Positions 9,493-20,584 of a stretch of 64,000 nt of DNA are shown in pieces. The position numbers were made by a program, and so were the translations under genes. Every line of letters starts with the position of its first letter. Positions within the stretch are counted from its first letter, which is position 1. A model generated the notes under the pieces. It saw only the letters and a program-made list of their open reading frames with translations, was not told the DNA's origin and did no database searches. The stretch is from Sternotherus odoratus. Taxonomy: Eukaryota > Chordata > Testudines > Kinosternidae. The stretch spans positions 247,203,644-247,267,643 of the forward strand of contig JAVMKO010000001.1 in the NCBI GenBank assembly GCA_032164245.1, read 5' to 3'.

Positions 9493-10310
9493 CAGGGGTG
9501 GGCAAACTTTTTGGCCCGAGGGCCACATTGGGGTTCAAAATTGTGTGGAGGGCCAGTAGGGAAGGCTGTGCCTCGCCAAATAGCCTGCCCCCCCCATCTG
9601 ACTCCCACTCACCTCCCACCCCCTGACTGCCCCCTCAGAGCTCCCAAGACATCCAGCCCCCCCCGCTCCTTGTCCGATTGCCCCCTCCAGAGATCCCCCC
9701 CCTCCCTAACTTCCCCCCGCAGGACCCTACCCCGTACCTAAGCCCTCCTGCTCCTTGTCCCCTGATTGCCCCCTTCCAGCAACCCCCCACTCTAACTGCC
9801 CCCCAGAATCCCCAATCTAAGCCCCCTGCACTTAGTTCCCTGACTGCCCTCTCCCGAGACCCCCCCACTCTAACCACCACCCAAGCCCCCCTGAGCGCCC
9901 CTCACCCCCGTTCTTGCTTACTTTGCTCAACCGGGCATGGCCCCACGGCTTGCTGCTCTCATCTGGCTCCTCGCCTGGCCCCGGCAGCTCAGCCCGGCAC
10001 CCCCGGGCGGGAGCGCGGCGCCCCTCACCGCGCTGCTCGGCCCCTGGGCACGGAGGAGGGGGCCACTGGCACCACTCCCCTGCCGAGAGCTCGCAGGCCG
10101 GATAAAATTAAAGTGAAATAAAGAGAAATACGCGCCACTCCAACAACGGTCAATGTGTTTTGAGTGCGCCATCTATTGGGGAAACGTGGGCATTGCAGGG
10201 AAAGGGGAAAAAAAGGAGGTTTTTACTATAATTTGGACAAGTTCGGCGGGCCGGATTAAAAAGCCTAACGGGCCGTATGTGGCCCGCGGGCCGTAGTTTG
10301 CCCATGTCTG
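9493..10310. mobile_element. 818-bp hAT-type DNA transposon with 8-bp TSD
   Basis: The ends cagggg tgggcaaact and (complement of the right end) cagacatgggcaaact form terminal inverted repeats. Both sides carry the 8-base duplication ggttagac (9485-9492 and 10311-10318), which is the hAT signature. The interior is C-rich on the plus strand, with a ggcccgagggccacat block just inside the left end and a ggcccgcgggcc block near the right end. No transposase is encoded; the frames at 9511-9741, 9678-10121 and 9635-9880 (minus) are low-complexity Pro-rich or Gly-rich translations. It is non-autonomous and is inserted in an older repeat. Confidence 0.85.
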
Positions 10311-10425
10311 GGTTAGACCATTCTCCTGAGATTTGTGATCCACCTTTGGTAGAGGAGGAAATTGACCAGAGGCCTCCCACATCCCAGATGAGTGTTCTAA
10401 CCACCGAGTGAAAAGTTATATGATC
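10311..10425 (+). repeat. tRNA-like interspersed repeat, 3' part
   Basis: Direct continuation of the repeat interrupted at 9492: ggttagaccattctcctgag ... gacc agaggcctcccacatcccag ... gtgttctaaccaccgagtg. Removing the hAT and one TSD rejoins the two parts smoothly. Confidence 0.5.
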
Positions 10426-10429
10426 ACAA

Positions 10430-10970
10430 CATTTGCTGCTGCTGCTAGATTTTGAATGGGATCTGAGCTGGCAAGTGGCCTCTGTACATCCCTACTAGAT
10501 TGGGTCTGACATCTGTGATAAGCAGGCAAACACCTTCCCTTTCCAATATGTGGAGCTTACGTGGGAGATAGGGGCTTATGTGGGAGACAGAATGAGGCAG
10601 CAGAGCACAAGCCCAGAGGCATAAACTGAGGTGCCAAGGGAATTTTACCCTGAAAATGTAAGTGTAGCAAGATTAGCTGCTTACACAGTTCAGAGGGAAT
10701 TTTGTGAATCCCAATGGAACCTAAAACTGTGATTTAGGTGATTAAACTCACATTTAGACAACTAAGTACCTTTGCAAATCTAGCCCCTAGTCCCTAAATC
10801 AGCAATACATGGAAGTACATGCTTCAGTGCAGCAAAGTACAGCATATTCTTAATTTTAATATCTATTTAAGTCTCACTGACTTCAGTGGAACTTAAACAA
10901 GAGACTGGGCTAAATAGGTATGGACTTCACCACATGCTTAATGTTAATATTGCTGAATCTGGGCCTTAAT
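10430..10970. other. no gene; old repeat trace near 10790-10970
   Basis: Around 10860-10970 the text ctgacttcagtggaacttaa ... ccacatgcttaatg ... gctgaatctgggcctta matches a motif order seen again near 12890-12990 and 32000-32080 in this window. It is probably an ancient amniote repeat, of unknown family. Confidence 0.35.
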
Positions 10971-10972
10971 CT

Positions 10973-11065
10973 CTCTTGACCTGAATTTCTCAATCTGTAA
11001 AATAGGGATAAAGCTGTTTATGGAGCACTCTAAAGTATATGGATAAAAAGTGATATACAGTCCTA
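10973..11065 (+). repeat. MIR SINE fragment
   Basis: The text ctgaatttctcaatctgtaa aatagggataaagctg matches the 3' half of MIR (ctcagtttcctcatctgtaaaatggggataat). It directly follows the ancient repeat trace and is truncated. Confidence 0.55.
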
Positions 11066-11069
11066 TGAA

Positions 11070-12385
11070 GTTATTTCTATTAACTATTTTTGCATATGTT
11101 AAATGTTTCTAATCAGAGAGAAATTTACAGCCACATGGAGCATAATTTGTTTCATTCCTGATAAAGGTGAGCAATCTGATATGCCAACCAGGCAGTGATT
11201 CATCAGGGGAAGGGAAATTCAGGTTTGTCTCCTACTGGAGACAAATTTCAACCTCAACACTTACCTGGAATGTTCAGTTTCAGTAGTGGGGAGGCGGAGA
11301 GGAAGTTATCCTTTCTTCCTTGATCTGTGTCCTGAAGTGAAAGCATTTTCTTTATGTTTTTAGCTTGTTTTTGACAAGTAAAGAAACACTGCCCTTGTAT
11401 TGGTTTTTGCCACCTCTTACATTTCTCACTTAATTCTTTCCTTGTATTTCCACATGATAATAAAGCAGCAGCTTGCCTCTTAGATTAGGAAAGAGAAAAG
11501 GAAGAAAGCATCAGAAATCCTTTAAGTAGAGATGTCAGTGTGATAACCATTAGGAATAACATGGATTTCATATTATTGTAGCTTCCCTTCAACTGCTGCA
11601 TGTACAACTGCTTTCACACTGAGAAGATGCAAGAGGGTATGAGAGGAAGAGTTAACAGTGGAGCTTCTAACTTTAAAAGGTATGGAGACATGCATTAATG
11701 TACCAGATAAGTCGCAACCTAACTAGTGAGTGTGTTCCCCAGAGAAGGAGCTTGTCACTGTAGAAATATTTCATGTCTATATCTTCAACACTAATACAAC
11801 CGGGACAGTGGCAGCTTTCATTGCCTTATTTTAAATGTTCTACAAAATTATTTAAAGTCAGAAAATATCTACATATCTGCTTTTGAGAGTGTCAGACACA
11901 TTTAAGACAACCCCTGAAGTTCAAATAGTGAATCCTAAGAAATTCAATGTTTAAAGCTGTGGGCCTTATTATCCTTCATTTGGGTGCTCAAATCACTATC
12001 CAGTGTAGGCACATAAGGGCCATTTTGAACACCTAGAACTAAACCTGATTATTCCAATACAAAATTTGAGAGGAAGGATTTTGCCTGGGACTCAGGAATA
12101 GGGGTGGCTGCAAAACAAGAATTCTGTCAGAAGAGGCATCAGTGCTCCACTCCAAAATAGGCAATAAGTCATGTTTAGGACACTGATATGGGAGACATAA
12201 GTTAAAGTCCCTGCTCTACCTCATTTAGTTGGAATATTGATCTTCTGGTTTCTCTCACAGGGTTTGATCTGAGAAAAATTTCCAATGAAAATTCCATGGA
12301 AACCAATATGTCTCTATGAAATGTTTCAATTTTTGACAAATCAGCATTTTCCAATGGAAAAAGATGTTGTAAAAATCCTAATCAG
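11070..12385. other. no gene seen; faint SINE trace near 12170-12250
   Basis: Mostly unique AT-rich DNA. At 12170-12250 the words gacactgatatgggagacataagttaaagtccctgctctacc resemble the tRNA-like SINE seen at 9300 and 28700, but strongly decayed. Confidence 0.35.
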
Positions 12386-12403
12386 CTCTATTCAGAAGAC
12401 CCA

Positions 12404-12564
12404 CTAAAGTATTGAAGCATAAGCTTTCGTGGGCTTGCATCCGACGAAGTGGGTATTAGCCCATGAAAGCTTATGCTTATGCTTCAATACTTTAGTTTGT
12501 CTTTAAGGTGCCGCAGGAGTCTTTGTTACCTCTGCTATTCCAGACTAACACGGCTACCTCTCTG
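12404..12564 (+). mobile_element. Penelope-like element copy with 14-bp TSD
   Basis: The 161-bp insert begins with an inverted 5' piece (ctaaagtattgaagcataag ctttcgtgggc), continues with the sense terminal segment from gcatccgacgaagtgggtat through taaggtgccgcaggagtctt, and ends cacggctacctctctg. Identical 14 bases attcagaagaccca flank it at 12390-12403 and 12565-12578. The first bases of the right duplication coincide with the usual element end (attc), so the true duplication may be a little shorter. The hammerhead-like core lies at about 12439-12473. Confidence 0.8.
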
Positions 12565-12589
12565 ATTCAGAAGACCCAGTTTCAGTTCC

Positions 12590-12760
12590 CTCCTTTGCTG
12601 CAGATTTACTGTGTAACCTTGGGCAAGTCATTTAGTCTCTCTGTGCCTCAGTTCCCCATTTGTAAAATGGGGATAATAGCACTGCCTTATCTCACAGGAG
12701 TGTTGTGAGCACAAGTCCATTAAAGATTCTGAGGTGTTTACACTCTAAGGTGATGTGGGG
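12590..12760 (+). repeat. MIR SINE
   Basis: The text actgtgtaaccttgggcaagtcatttagtc, tgcctcagttccccatttgtaaaatggggataat and gtgttgtgagcacaagtccattaaag follows the MIR order from the central core to the 3' end. This is one of the better preserved MIR copies in the window. The frame at 12508-12708 crosses the PLE end and the MIR and is not a gene. Confidence 0.75.
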
Positions 12761-12764
12761 GGAA

Positions 12765-13555
12765 GGGGACATATAAATACCTTAGATAGAATTTGGATAC
12801 TCTACTAAGATAGCCATAATAGAAAAGTGGGCACTCAGAGCTTGATCTGATGAGGTACTGCTCTTGGCCCTGATTCAGGAAATCATTGAAACACATCTTT
12901 AAATATCAGCACATTAGTAGTTCCACTGAAGTCAATGGGACTGCTCATGTGTACAAGGCATAACTTTGATGAATCATGGCCTTAAATGGGAACATCTATT
13001 GATTAAGTAGGAACTGGTGGCATGTATCTCTGTATAAGATGTGTTGAGCAATTTCTGATTATGATTGGGCCCTTACTGAAGACTGTCATCCCTAAATGTA
13101 AGGGTAGTATTGATCCTTAAATGTAATGGCATTATCCATTCTCTGAGAAATCATCATCAGTTCAGGAGCAATTTCATGATAGCTGTTATAGGAGAAGTGT
13201 TCTTTTTTTTTCTTTAAAGATGCATCCCACAGTTACACAGCTACTTTCCCCTCAGTAATCAGAATATTTCCTATGCAGAATCCCAGACTTTAATAAGATT
13301 AATCAGAAAACTGATAATCAATGAAGTGTGTATACATTAAAACACCCTAAAGAATTCTCATAAAGTAGTAAGATTTTCCAGCTTGCTTGGCATTAGAGGA
13401 GGTTTAACAGCAAAAACCTAGAGCAGAACTTTCTCCACTGGGAAACCCTTGATGGTAGAAATCAAGGAAAAGACTAATATTTACCATTTCGCAAATTAAA
13501 GACTACATGGTAAGTTTAGTGTAAGACAGCTTTAATTATTTTTTTTTCCTGCTTT
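12765..13555. other. no gene seen; old repeat trace near 12870-12990
   Basis: At 12880-12990 the text ccctgattcaggaaatcatt ... tccactgaagtcaatgggac ... gatgaatcatggcctta repeats the motif order noted near 10860. The remainder is unique AT-rich DNA, ending in a long T-rich tract at 13532-13548 that precedes the possible exon. Confidence 0.35.
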
Positions 13556-13559
13556 GTAG

Positions 13560-13686
13560 TTTGGATAGCTTAATCCTCATTTCTCAGCAGCTGACAACCC
13601 TGAGTGAAAAACTAAGCAGAATGACAACAATTGCTGAAGCAGATAATATGTCTCAGAAATGTGATGTATGCTTGCTGGGATTCTAG
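13560..13686 (+). CDS. possible host exon, product unknown
   Basis: A long pyrimidine tract and ctgctttgtag (13532-13559) make a strong-looking splice acceptor. Immediately after it, one frame from 13561 is open and has protein-like composition, including ISQQLTTLSEKLSRMT and IAEADNMSQK, with a heptad-like spacing of Leu/Ile that would suit a short coiled coil. The frame ends at TAG 13684-13686, or the exon may leave earlier at the weak donor gat-gtatgc near 13665. A possible poly(A) signal (aataaa) follows at about 13900. I do not recognise the protein, no neighbouring exon was found, and a 42-codon open stretch can arise by chance. Confidence 0.3.
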
Positions 13687-13689
13687 ACA

Positions 13690-15100
13690 ATCTTATGCAT
13701 TCCTTCTTATTCACTGAACTGAGTGAACAATTTGATTCTTCATGTAAATGCTACAAAATATGATGCATAATGTGTAGAGGTCTGCAAATTTGATTCAGCT
13801 GGCAATATAATTTTATGTGTATAATTGGGGTCCAAAATTCATGCAAATATCAGGAAGTAATAATGTAAATAGAGCAATGATAGATTTTGCAAGATAGAAA
13901 ATAAAGAAATAGTAAACAGATATCAGTTACTGAGTTGTATTTTTTATGGATGTGAAATTATTAGATTTTTGGATTTATGAAAATAATTAATGTTAGCAAT
14001 TTCCACTTGCACATACCAATTCAGCATTTTCATTCTAGGCCAGATTCTAATAACCTTAAACTGAAATCAATGGGGCTACTTAAGGACCAAGTTAGTGTTT
14101 AATGTGGCATTTAAAAAGTCTATCTCAGTAACACTGGCCCAAACACTGTGCTCCTTAATCACAATGGTGAGCCGTTACTTATATGAGTAGTCCCACTGTC
14201 CAATTTGGGTCAAGTGTTCATAATATGAACCATAACATTTTTGTTAATTTATTTAGGTTCTTATATATTTGTGTGTTCATATTCCTCCCAGGCAGTTTAT
14301 CCAAGACTAGAGGACTTTTGGCTGATTTCCATGTCTGTCTCTGTCTTTCCAAGTCTCAAATGATCCCAGGGTGGACACTCAATTTTAATACCAATAAAGA
14401 AAGTCTAGAAGCCAAAATTTTCACAAAAGTTGGAGCTCGAAGTGTGGCTCTTACTCCCACAAAATATAAACATGGTCACTGATTTCATGACTTCAAGTGA
14501 ACCCTCTTTCAGTAATTTCTTTACACAGCTCATTTCACAAATACAAATATAAAGCAATATATGAATAAATGAATGAAATAAATGAAAAAACCAATAAACC
14601 AATCAAGCTATTTCTCCTGCTAAGACAGAATTCAATAATGGATTGTTATTACTATTTCTATTGTAATTGAGGTACTTTGATCCTCTGGCAATGGGTGACA
14701 GATATATAGATAAATAGTCTCCCTTCTTCCCCTAGTTTATTCACTAGGAACAGAACAAACACAAAAGCAACACAATATAAGAAGTTACCTCTGGATCTAG
14801 AAAGACAAGCCACCGTAGAGCAGAATCGCCAGGAATATTTCTGGCAGCTAAGCCTGTAATTGGGGATGTAGTAATGATGCAAAGGTGGGATTTTTCAAGT
14901 GCCTCAGTGACATAGAAGCACAAATCCCATAATAAGATTTGTGCTCTCTAACAAACTTAGATGCTTTCCAGAATCCCATCTGGGAACTATATCTAAAGGT
15001 GTTTTCACAGATGTAGAAAAAAATCTAGTCTATTTTACTGGAAAAAAACAACATATCTATATTCACTCTGACTCTGTTAAGGTGGAAATTTTCCCATGAT
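13690..15100. other. no gene seen
   Basis: AT-rich DNA with short frames only (for example 14183-14482), none with domain features. Nothing repetitive was recognised apart from a faint match near 14040-14070 to the old repeat at 10860. Confidence 0.4.
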
Positions 15101-15107
15101 GAGTTGG

Positions 15108-15445
15108 TGTGATGGCCCGCACTTGGCCAACAGAGGCTGACCAATCACTGTGGGCCCAGGAGACCCTACACCCTTACCTCTGCTGCACATGCTCCAGGTG
15201 GAGGGAACAGATAAAAGGAGGCAGTCCAACTTAGTCGTGGCTGGTTGAGGAAAAGGAAGAATGTATACTGCAAGGCTCCAGCAGAGGAATTGTTGAGTAT
15301 TCAGACTATGCTGAGGAGGAAAGGCCAACTGCAGAGACTGATGGGGACTCAGCATGGAATCTTGATGATTATCTGATGGGGTGTATCAACTCTACTCTGG
15401 GTAAATGGGGGTGACCTCTGCTGGACAGACCAACCCCCTGTGACA
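15108..15445 (+). mobile_element. possible solo LTR
   Basis: A GC-richer 338-bp island starts tgtgatggcccgcacttgg and ends ccccctgtgaca, giving TG...CA edges. It contains a TATA-like agataaaagg at about 15210, placed as in an LTR promoter. The flanking five bases (gttgg and gttct) do not match well, so the insertion is either old or the edges are off. No internal coding region is attached. The minus-strand frame 15077-15355 lies across it and shows no domain. Confidence 0.35.
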
Positions 15446-15449
15446 GTTC

Positions 15450-17075
15450 TTATTCCTATATTAAGATAAAATAAATAAAAAACAAATATATGTTTAGAAG
15501 GACTTCCTGAGAAACACAGAACATACTGCAAGACATATTTCCTGTAACAAATAATTTGAAATTAGTGGCAGCAAATGTTTTGTTGCAAGTGATCACATTT
15601 ATTGACACTGCAGATATCCTACCTTCCATACATGTTTTTACCTTGTGTTTATTTTTCTAATATCCACACCCAAGAGAGTCAAAATGTTGTATGTAAAGGA
15701 GATATACTGGGAGAATGTGCTTGTAACCATGTTCATTAAATCTGACTTGAAATCCTATTAATCCATGGTTTGTTTTTTGTTTTGCAAATATTTAGGATCC
15801 TGGTTCTCTCTATACAAACATTTGAGAAAGAGTTTTAATTCATGCAAATACAGGTTCTAGTGTGCAAATGAGTGTCCTTATGCTTGATTATGTGTACTTG
15901 AGTGTAATTATGGGATTTACTCCAAAAATTCTGGCATGTGTATTGTATATCTATGGAGACTAGCACTACTTCTACCATTTCAAACTTCTGAGAAGATTCA
16001 ATCCCCACCATGGAAACATTACCATTTTTCTACCATATGTGGAATCCACACCCACCTCTATACTTTCACAATGAAATCTAAAAAGTTTTCAGGGTTGTTT
16101 TTTTAAAAAAAACCTTAGTCTCAGCCCAGATTCACTGAAAAGTATCAGGATTCATGAACCTTCTGATAAACCACTGAGCTGAACTTCCTGCCAAAGCACT
16201 GAGTTTTAGATGAAGCTGTTTTTCTTCTGAATAGTTTTTTGGGACAAGATGATGGAAATCAGACCAGTAAAAAGTATGCAAACCAAACCAAAGTCAGCTG
16301 ACATCCTTGGCAAATTGTCCTGTAGGTTTCAACACACTTCTAGTTACATGGAACATTCCAAAGTGGGATGCAACAGACAAACATCCTTAACATGGAGATT
16401 GCAGTCTGTGTTTTTGTGCTGATGTTAATCTAATTTATAAATGGTATGCATGCTATTTATTTGTTGCTGTGCTGTCTGCCAAGATTGCATGCTTAAAATT
16501 ACTGAGGGATAGAGCTGCAAACCACAAAGGTTTATTCCCCTCACATCTCCAGAACACACCACGTATCAAAAGTGGAAGAGGCAGAAAATTGCTGAGTTGC
16601 TGGTCTGACCTATGCTGGTAAGAGCAATATAAAATTCTTACCGTGTTTAATTCACCTTAGTTAGAGAGTTGCTGTTCTTGATCTTAGAATATTAAAAAGT
16701 GTGACTGTAGGATGGAAATCCTGAAATCATTCTAAAATAAAAGTAAGGAAGTTAATATGTTCAGAATGGATAGACTGGCAATACTGGTGAACTTCTGACT
16801 TTGTTTTTAATGACTTTCTGCAGATTTAAATAACATTTTAATATATGCCATTCAAATAAGTTGCCTGGTGAACTATCCAAGGGACTTTGCTTACTATTGT
16901 GTTATATTTTATTTTTTATTTGATTTTATTTTTCAGCCCGGTTGGTTAAAGGAGAATATTTAAAATTCAAGGCATCGCCTTCAGAAGTTTTATTTTATAG
17001 TTTTAATAACTTGGGATCCTTTCACAGAAGGGACTCATTCAGTGAACAGCTATAACACCTCTATTAAAATGCATG
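15450..17075. other. AT-rich sequence, no gene seen
   Basis: Unique-looking sequence. Candidate acceptors followed by open frames were looked for by eye, and none stood out. Confidence 0.4.
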
Positions 17076-20000
17076 TCTCTGCTCTAATGACCATGAGAAG
17101 GCAAGACTAGAGGCCACTTTATATCCATTGTCTTCCACATAGAAATATGCAGTGGGGTTGCCAACCATCTAATGGACAAAAAGGACATTAAACATATATA
17201 TAGGCATAGGAGAAGGCTTATGCTTCCATTGTAAATAAAACTGTGCTGCTGATCTGCTTCAGAACATTCCGAATTGCAAGCAAACTGAGGCTTCATATTC
17301 TCTGATTTTTTTTTTTTATGGAAGCCTGGTGCCCAGTTTAACTGGCATGCCTTTTCCCCTGAAATTCTTTCCCAATCACAGAGAGATATCAAAAGAAATT
17401 CTGCTTGAAAAGTAGGAAACTTTAGCCACATTTTGTCCATCACAAAATAAAATGTGCTCACAAATTAGTCTTGATCTCCTTAGAAAAGCTCAGGCTTCAT
17501 CAATCTCTGAGTTTTTGCAATAAGTTTTAAACAAGCTTCAGAGAAATGCTCATGTTTTGTCATTACATTCAGTGCAACATTATGTATATGGTGGATACCT
17601 GTGAAATAGTTTAACATTGCCTCTGAGACATCAGCAAGAGCTCAAAGATCCCGTCACCATTTGGACAAAACTAGTAAAAATGTCAACATTTTAAAAAAAA
17701 GTATTTCTAAATTAATTCAAACCTTTTTTTAAGATACAGAGAATCCTTTTTGAGATTTAGAATAGCAAACTCAAAAATTATTATTTTATGTGTAATGAAG
17801 TAGCACCTAGAGGTAAAAGGCCCATGTATATATATATATATATTTAATGACCCTTTTTCATTGAAATTTGAAATTGTGACTAACTCTAGTTATGCTCAGT
17901 GTAGAGGCAAATTCATTCATTCTGTTTGGCCAGAACTAAGAATTGCACACCATTTATGGTCAAGGAAATACAGGAAAACTATGCTATGGCAATAAGCACT
18001 GCAAAAATACTATAGGCCAAATCGTAGAGTCTTACTCAAGATTCAATGGGAGTTTTCGTTGAGCAACAAATGAAGAGTGCTGTTTTGTGATTTCTTAAAT
18101 ATTTGCCTTTTTTTGTGTGAGTCTCTTGACAACATATAGCGTGATCATTTGTACCTGTCACATTATCACATGACAATAAAAATGAAAATAATGGTCCAGG
18201 TTCTGCCCAGCAGTGAGATCTATTTGGTACTGGGAAGGGAGAGATATATTAGAGAGCCAGCAGATGACTCACTACTTCTCTGGAATAGCATATGCCATCT
18301 GTTCCCCTGGCATAGGTTTATCAACCCCTATCCTCCAACACCCTTTATCAGCTGGCTACAGTCTGCAAAGGAGCAAATGGCAGATAGCAATTGCTGAAGC
18401 ACACTGTAGACTGCACACACAGTTCTTGCCCCTAAAACCTTCCCAAAGATTGGATGCTGATGGAGGGCTGTGCTAGGCTCCCCAAGTTAATGTTGTCCCT
18501 GGTGCCTCAAGAGAGGCGCCAAGGGAGTGGATTCAGGATGTATAATCAGGCTCATTCAGAATATTAGTTAAGAAAAACCACTGATGGATATTTTTAAATG
18601 AACATGTAGGATACCAACAATTTGCAAATATGAACCTTGCTTTCTTGCTGTTTATGAGGTTGATGTGAGATTGAATAGAACAAAGCTGACATGTCTGTAA
18701 TCTCCAGTGGGTCTGTAATTTTTCCTGACTCTGCTGTCCAAACATTAGCCTGTGACATGATTTGAGATGCCTTTCTTTTCAAAGGCAAGTGTCTGGCAGG
18801 TACAGTACCTCTATTCTTTGCAGCTGAATAGCAGTATGGGTTTTTAAAAAAATGTTTAATACAAATCCTGCAGCATTTGTATTTCTAGCCCTTATGTTAA
18901 TGTGGACAAGCTTTTGACTTACAATGTTGAGCTCAAATTCATTTTCTTCTGAGCTCTTAAATTCAAAGAGGTTGGATTAAACCAAAAAGGATTTGTCCAT
19001 CACCGCAAATTATATATTTAATATGATAGACAAAGGGAATTTGCTGGGACGTATTGATTTTTAAAAGCTTTTGACTGTTTAAATCAGGTTTTCTGGGTTG
19101 TTTTTTTTTTGTAATATTGTCATATGGATAGCAGATAAAGTATTTCCATGCTTTCATTCCTATTAGAATATGAAAGCAAAATGTAATTGCCGTGTGCCAC
19201 ACAAATACAATAGCAATTCTAAATCCCACAGAGATTTTTTTTTCTTTTCACTACTCCCCAGATATTTTTATTATTATTATTTAACAAAGTTTATAGTAGA
19301 ACTGCAAAGTGCTGTGTGGCAGGCAGTCACACACAACAGACAAGCTCCTTAGTGTCTGTTGGGGAGGGGGGAGCGGGGAGTTAGGCTTGCAAACTTCCCT
19401 TGGTCTGTTAGACTTGTGTTTTGCTCTCAAAGGCCTAGACTCAAAAGGATTTAAAAAGAGAGAGAAAATTCCCCCCAAGGATATGACCCTCTGTGGTGGG
19501 CTCAGTGAACCAGTAATATAAAAGGAAAGCCTGAGGCTATGTAAACAGTCACTGGGGAAGCTCAAGCAGGGAGCCATTAGGGAGAGAGATATTGAGGATA
19601 AAGTGAGAGCAGTGTGTGAGGGAGCTGTAACTGAAGAGGAAAAATATGATAGCCACATTGACTTCTTTGTCAGAGACATGAACTCTGGCAATCAAGCCCC
19701 TCTAGGATTGCATAGTAAATCCTAAGAACTCGCTGATCTTCAACCCACCCACCATGGCTCTGCATAGGAAGCAAGCCTGAAAAGCTGCCAATATTTATAG
19801 CTTTGTATTTGGAGATTCAATTATTTTATTATCAGACAGTGGAACTAATCAGGAGGGAGGAAAACGGGAGGGAGAATGCAAGTCCAGAACAATAACAGCA
19901 CAGTTGACTTTTACTTTTCTCACGGGTGATTTCACCATTACCATTACAATTAAAATGTGAAGATCTTTCCTGTCTTATTTCCCTAAACTCTTTGAACAGA

Positions 20001-20100
20001 GGGAGTGAGAGAGACAGAGAGGGAAAACAGATAGACTTGAGCTACAAAGGTTGTATTCAGATAAAATTTACCAATTGTATGGATCTGGCAGAGTTTCACA
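17076..20100. other. no gene seen; a (TA)n run at 17826-17843
   Basis: Includes a minus-strand frame of 125 codons at 17084-17461 and another of 136 codons at 19281-19691. Neither has recognisable motifs or a splice context I trust. A short (TA)n microsatellite lies at 17826-17843. The rest is unique AT-rich DNA. Confidence 0.35.
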
Positions 20101-20104
20101 GAGG

Positions 20105-20250
20105 CTAACTATCATCTCCTGTTTCACAGATAGGCACACTTGAGTGCAGAGAAGGGAAATGACCTGTTCAGGGTCCCATAGTGGATCGGATGTAAAGCTG
20201 GAAATAGAATTGCAGTCTGATTCCCAGTCCTTTTATACTGCAACTGACTA
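20105..20250 (-). repeat. MIR SINE (minus strand)
   Basis: The text cctgtttcacagataggcac ... gaagggaaatgacctgttcagggtcccatag ... gctggaaatagaattgcagtctg ... cccagtccttttatactgc is the complement-orientation MIR order (cacagatgaggaaact, ttgcccaaggtcacacag, gaacccaggtctg). Confidence 0.65.
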
Positions 20251-20274
20251 CCAGCGTATCTGAGCAACTTCCTT

Positions 20275-20580
20275 GCAAACAGTCAACCTGTGGAACTCCT
20301 TGCCTGAGGAAGTTGTGAAGGCTAGAACAGGGTTTAAAAGAGAACTAGATAAATTCATGGAGGTAAGTCCATTAATGACTATTAGCCAGGATGGGTAAAG
20401 GAATGGTGTCCCCGGCCTCTGTTTGTCAGAGGGTGGTGGTGGATGGCAAGAGAGAGATCACTTGATCATTACCTGTTAGGTTCACTCCTTCTGGGGCATC
20501 TGGTAGTGGCCACTGTCAGTAGACAGGGTACTGGGCTGGATGGATCTTTGGTCTGACCCACTATGGCCATTCTTATATTC
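20275..20580 (+). mobile_element. CR1 LINE 3' end, 5'-truncated
   Basis: From tcaacctgtggaactccttg through ttagccaggatgggtaaagg, gatcattacctgttaggttc and tactgggctggatggatctt, ending ggccattcttatat, this matches the CR1 3'-UTR order also present on the minus strand at 23274 and at 34128. CR1 is the dominant LINE of birds, crocodilians and turtles. No coding sequence is retained. Confidence 0.85.
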
Positions 20581-20584
20581 AAAT

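Noticed and set aside
9678..10121. 147-codon proline-rich frame and its neighbours
   Set aside because: Contained within the 818-bp hAT element; low-complexity translation of C-rich sequence with no transposase motifs.
17084..17461. 125-codon minus-strand frame
   Set aside because: No recognisable motif and no splice context. A frame of this length is not unusual by chance in 64 kb on six frames.
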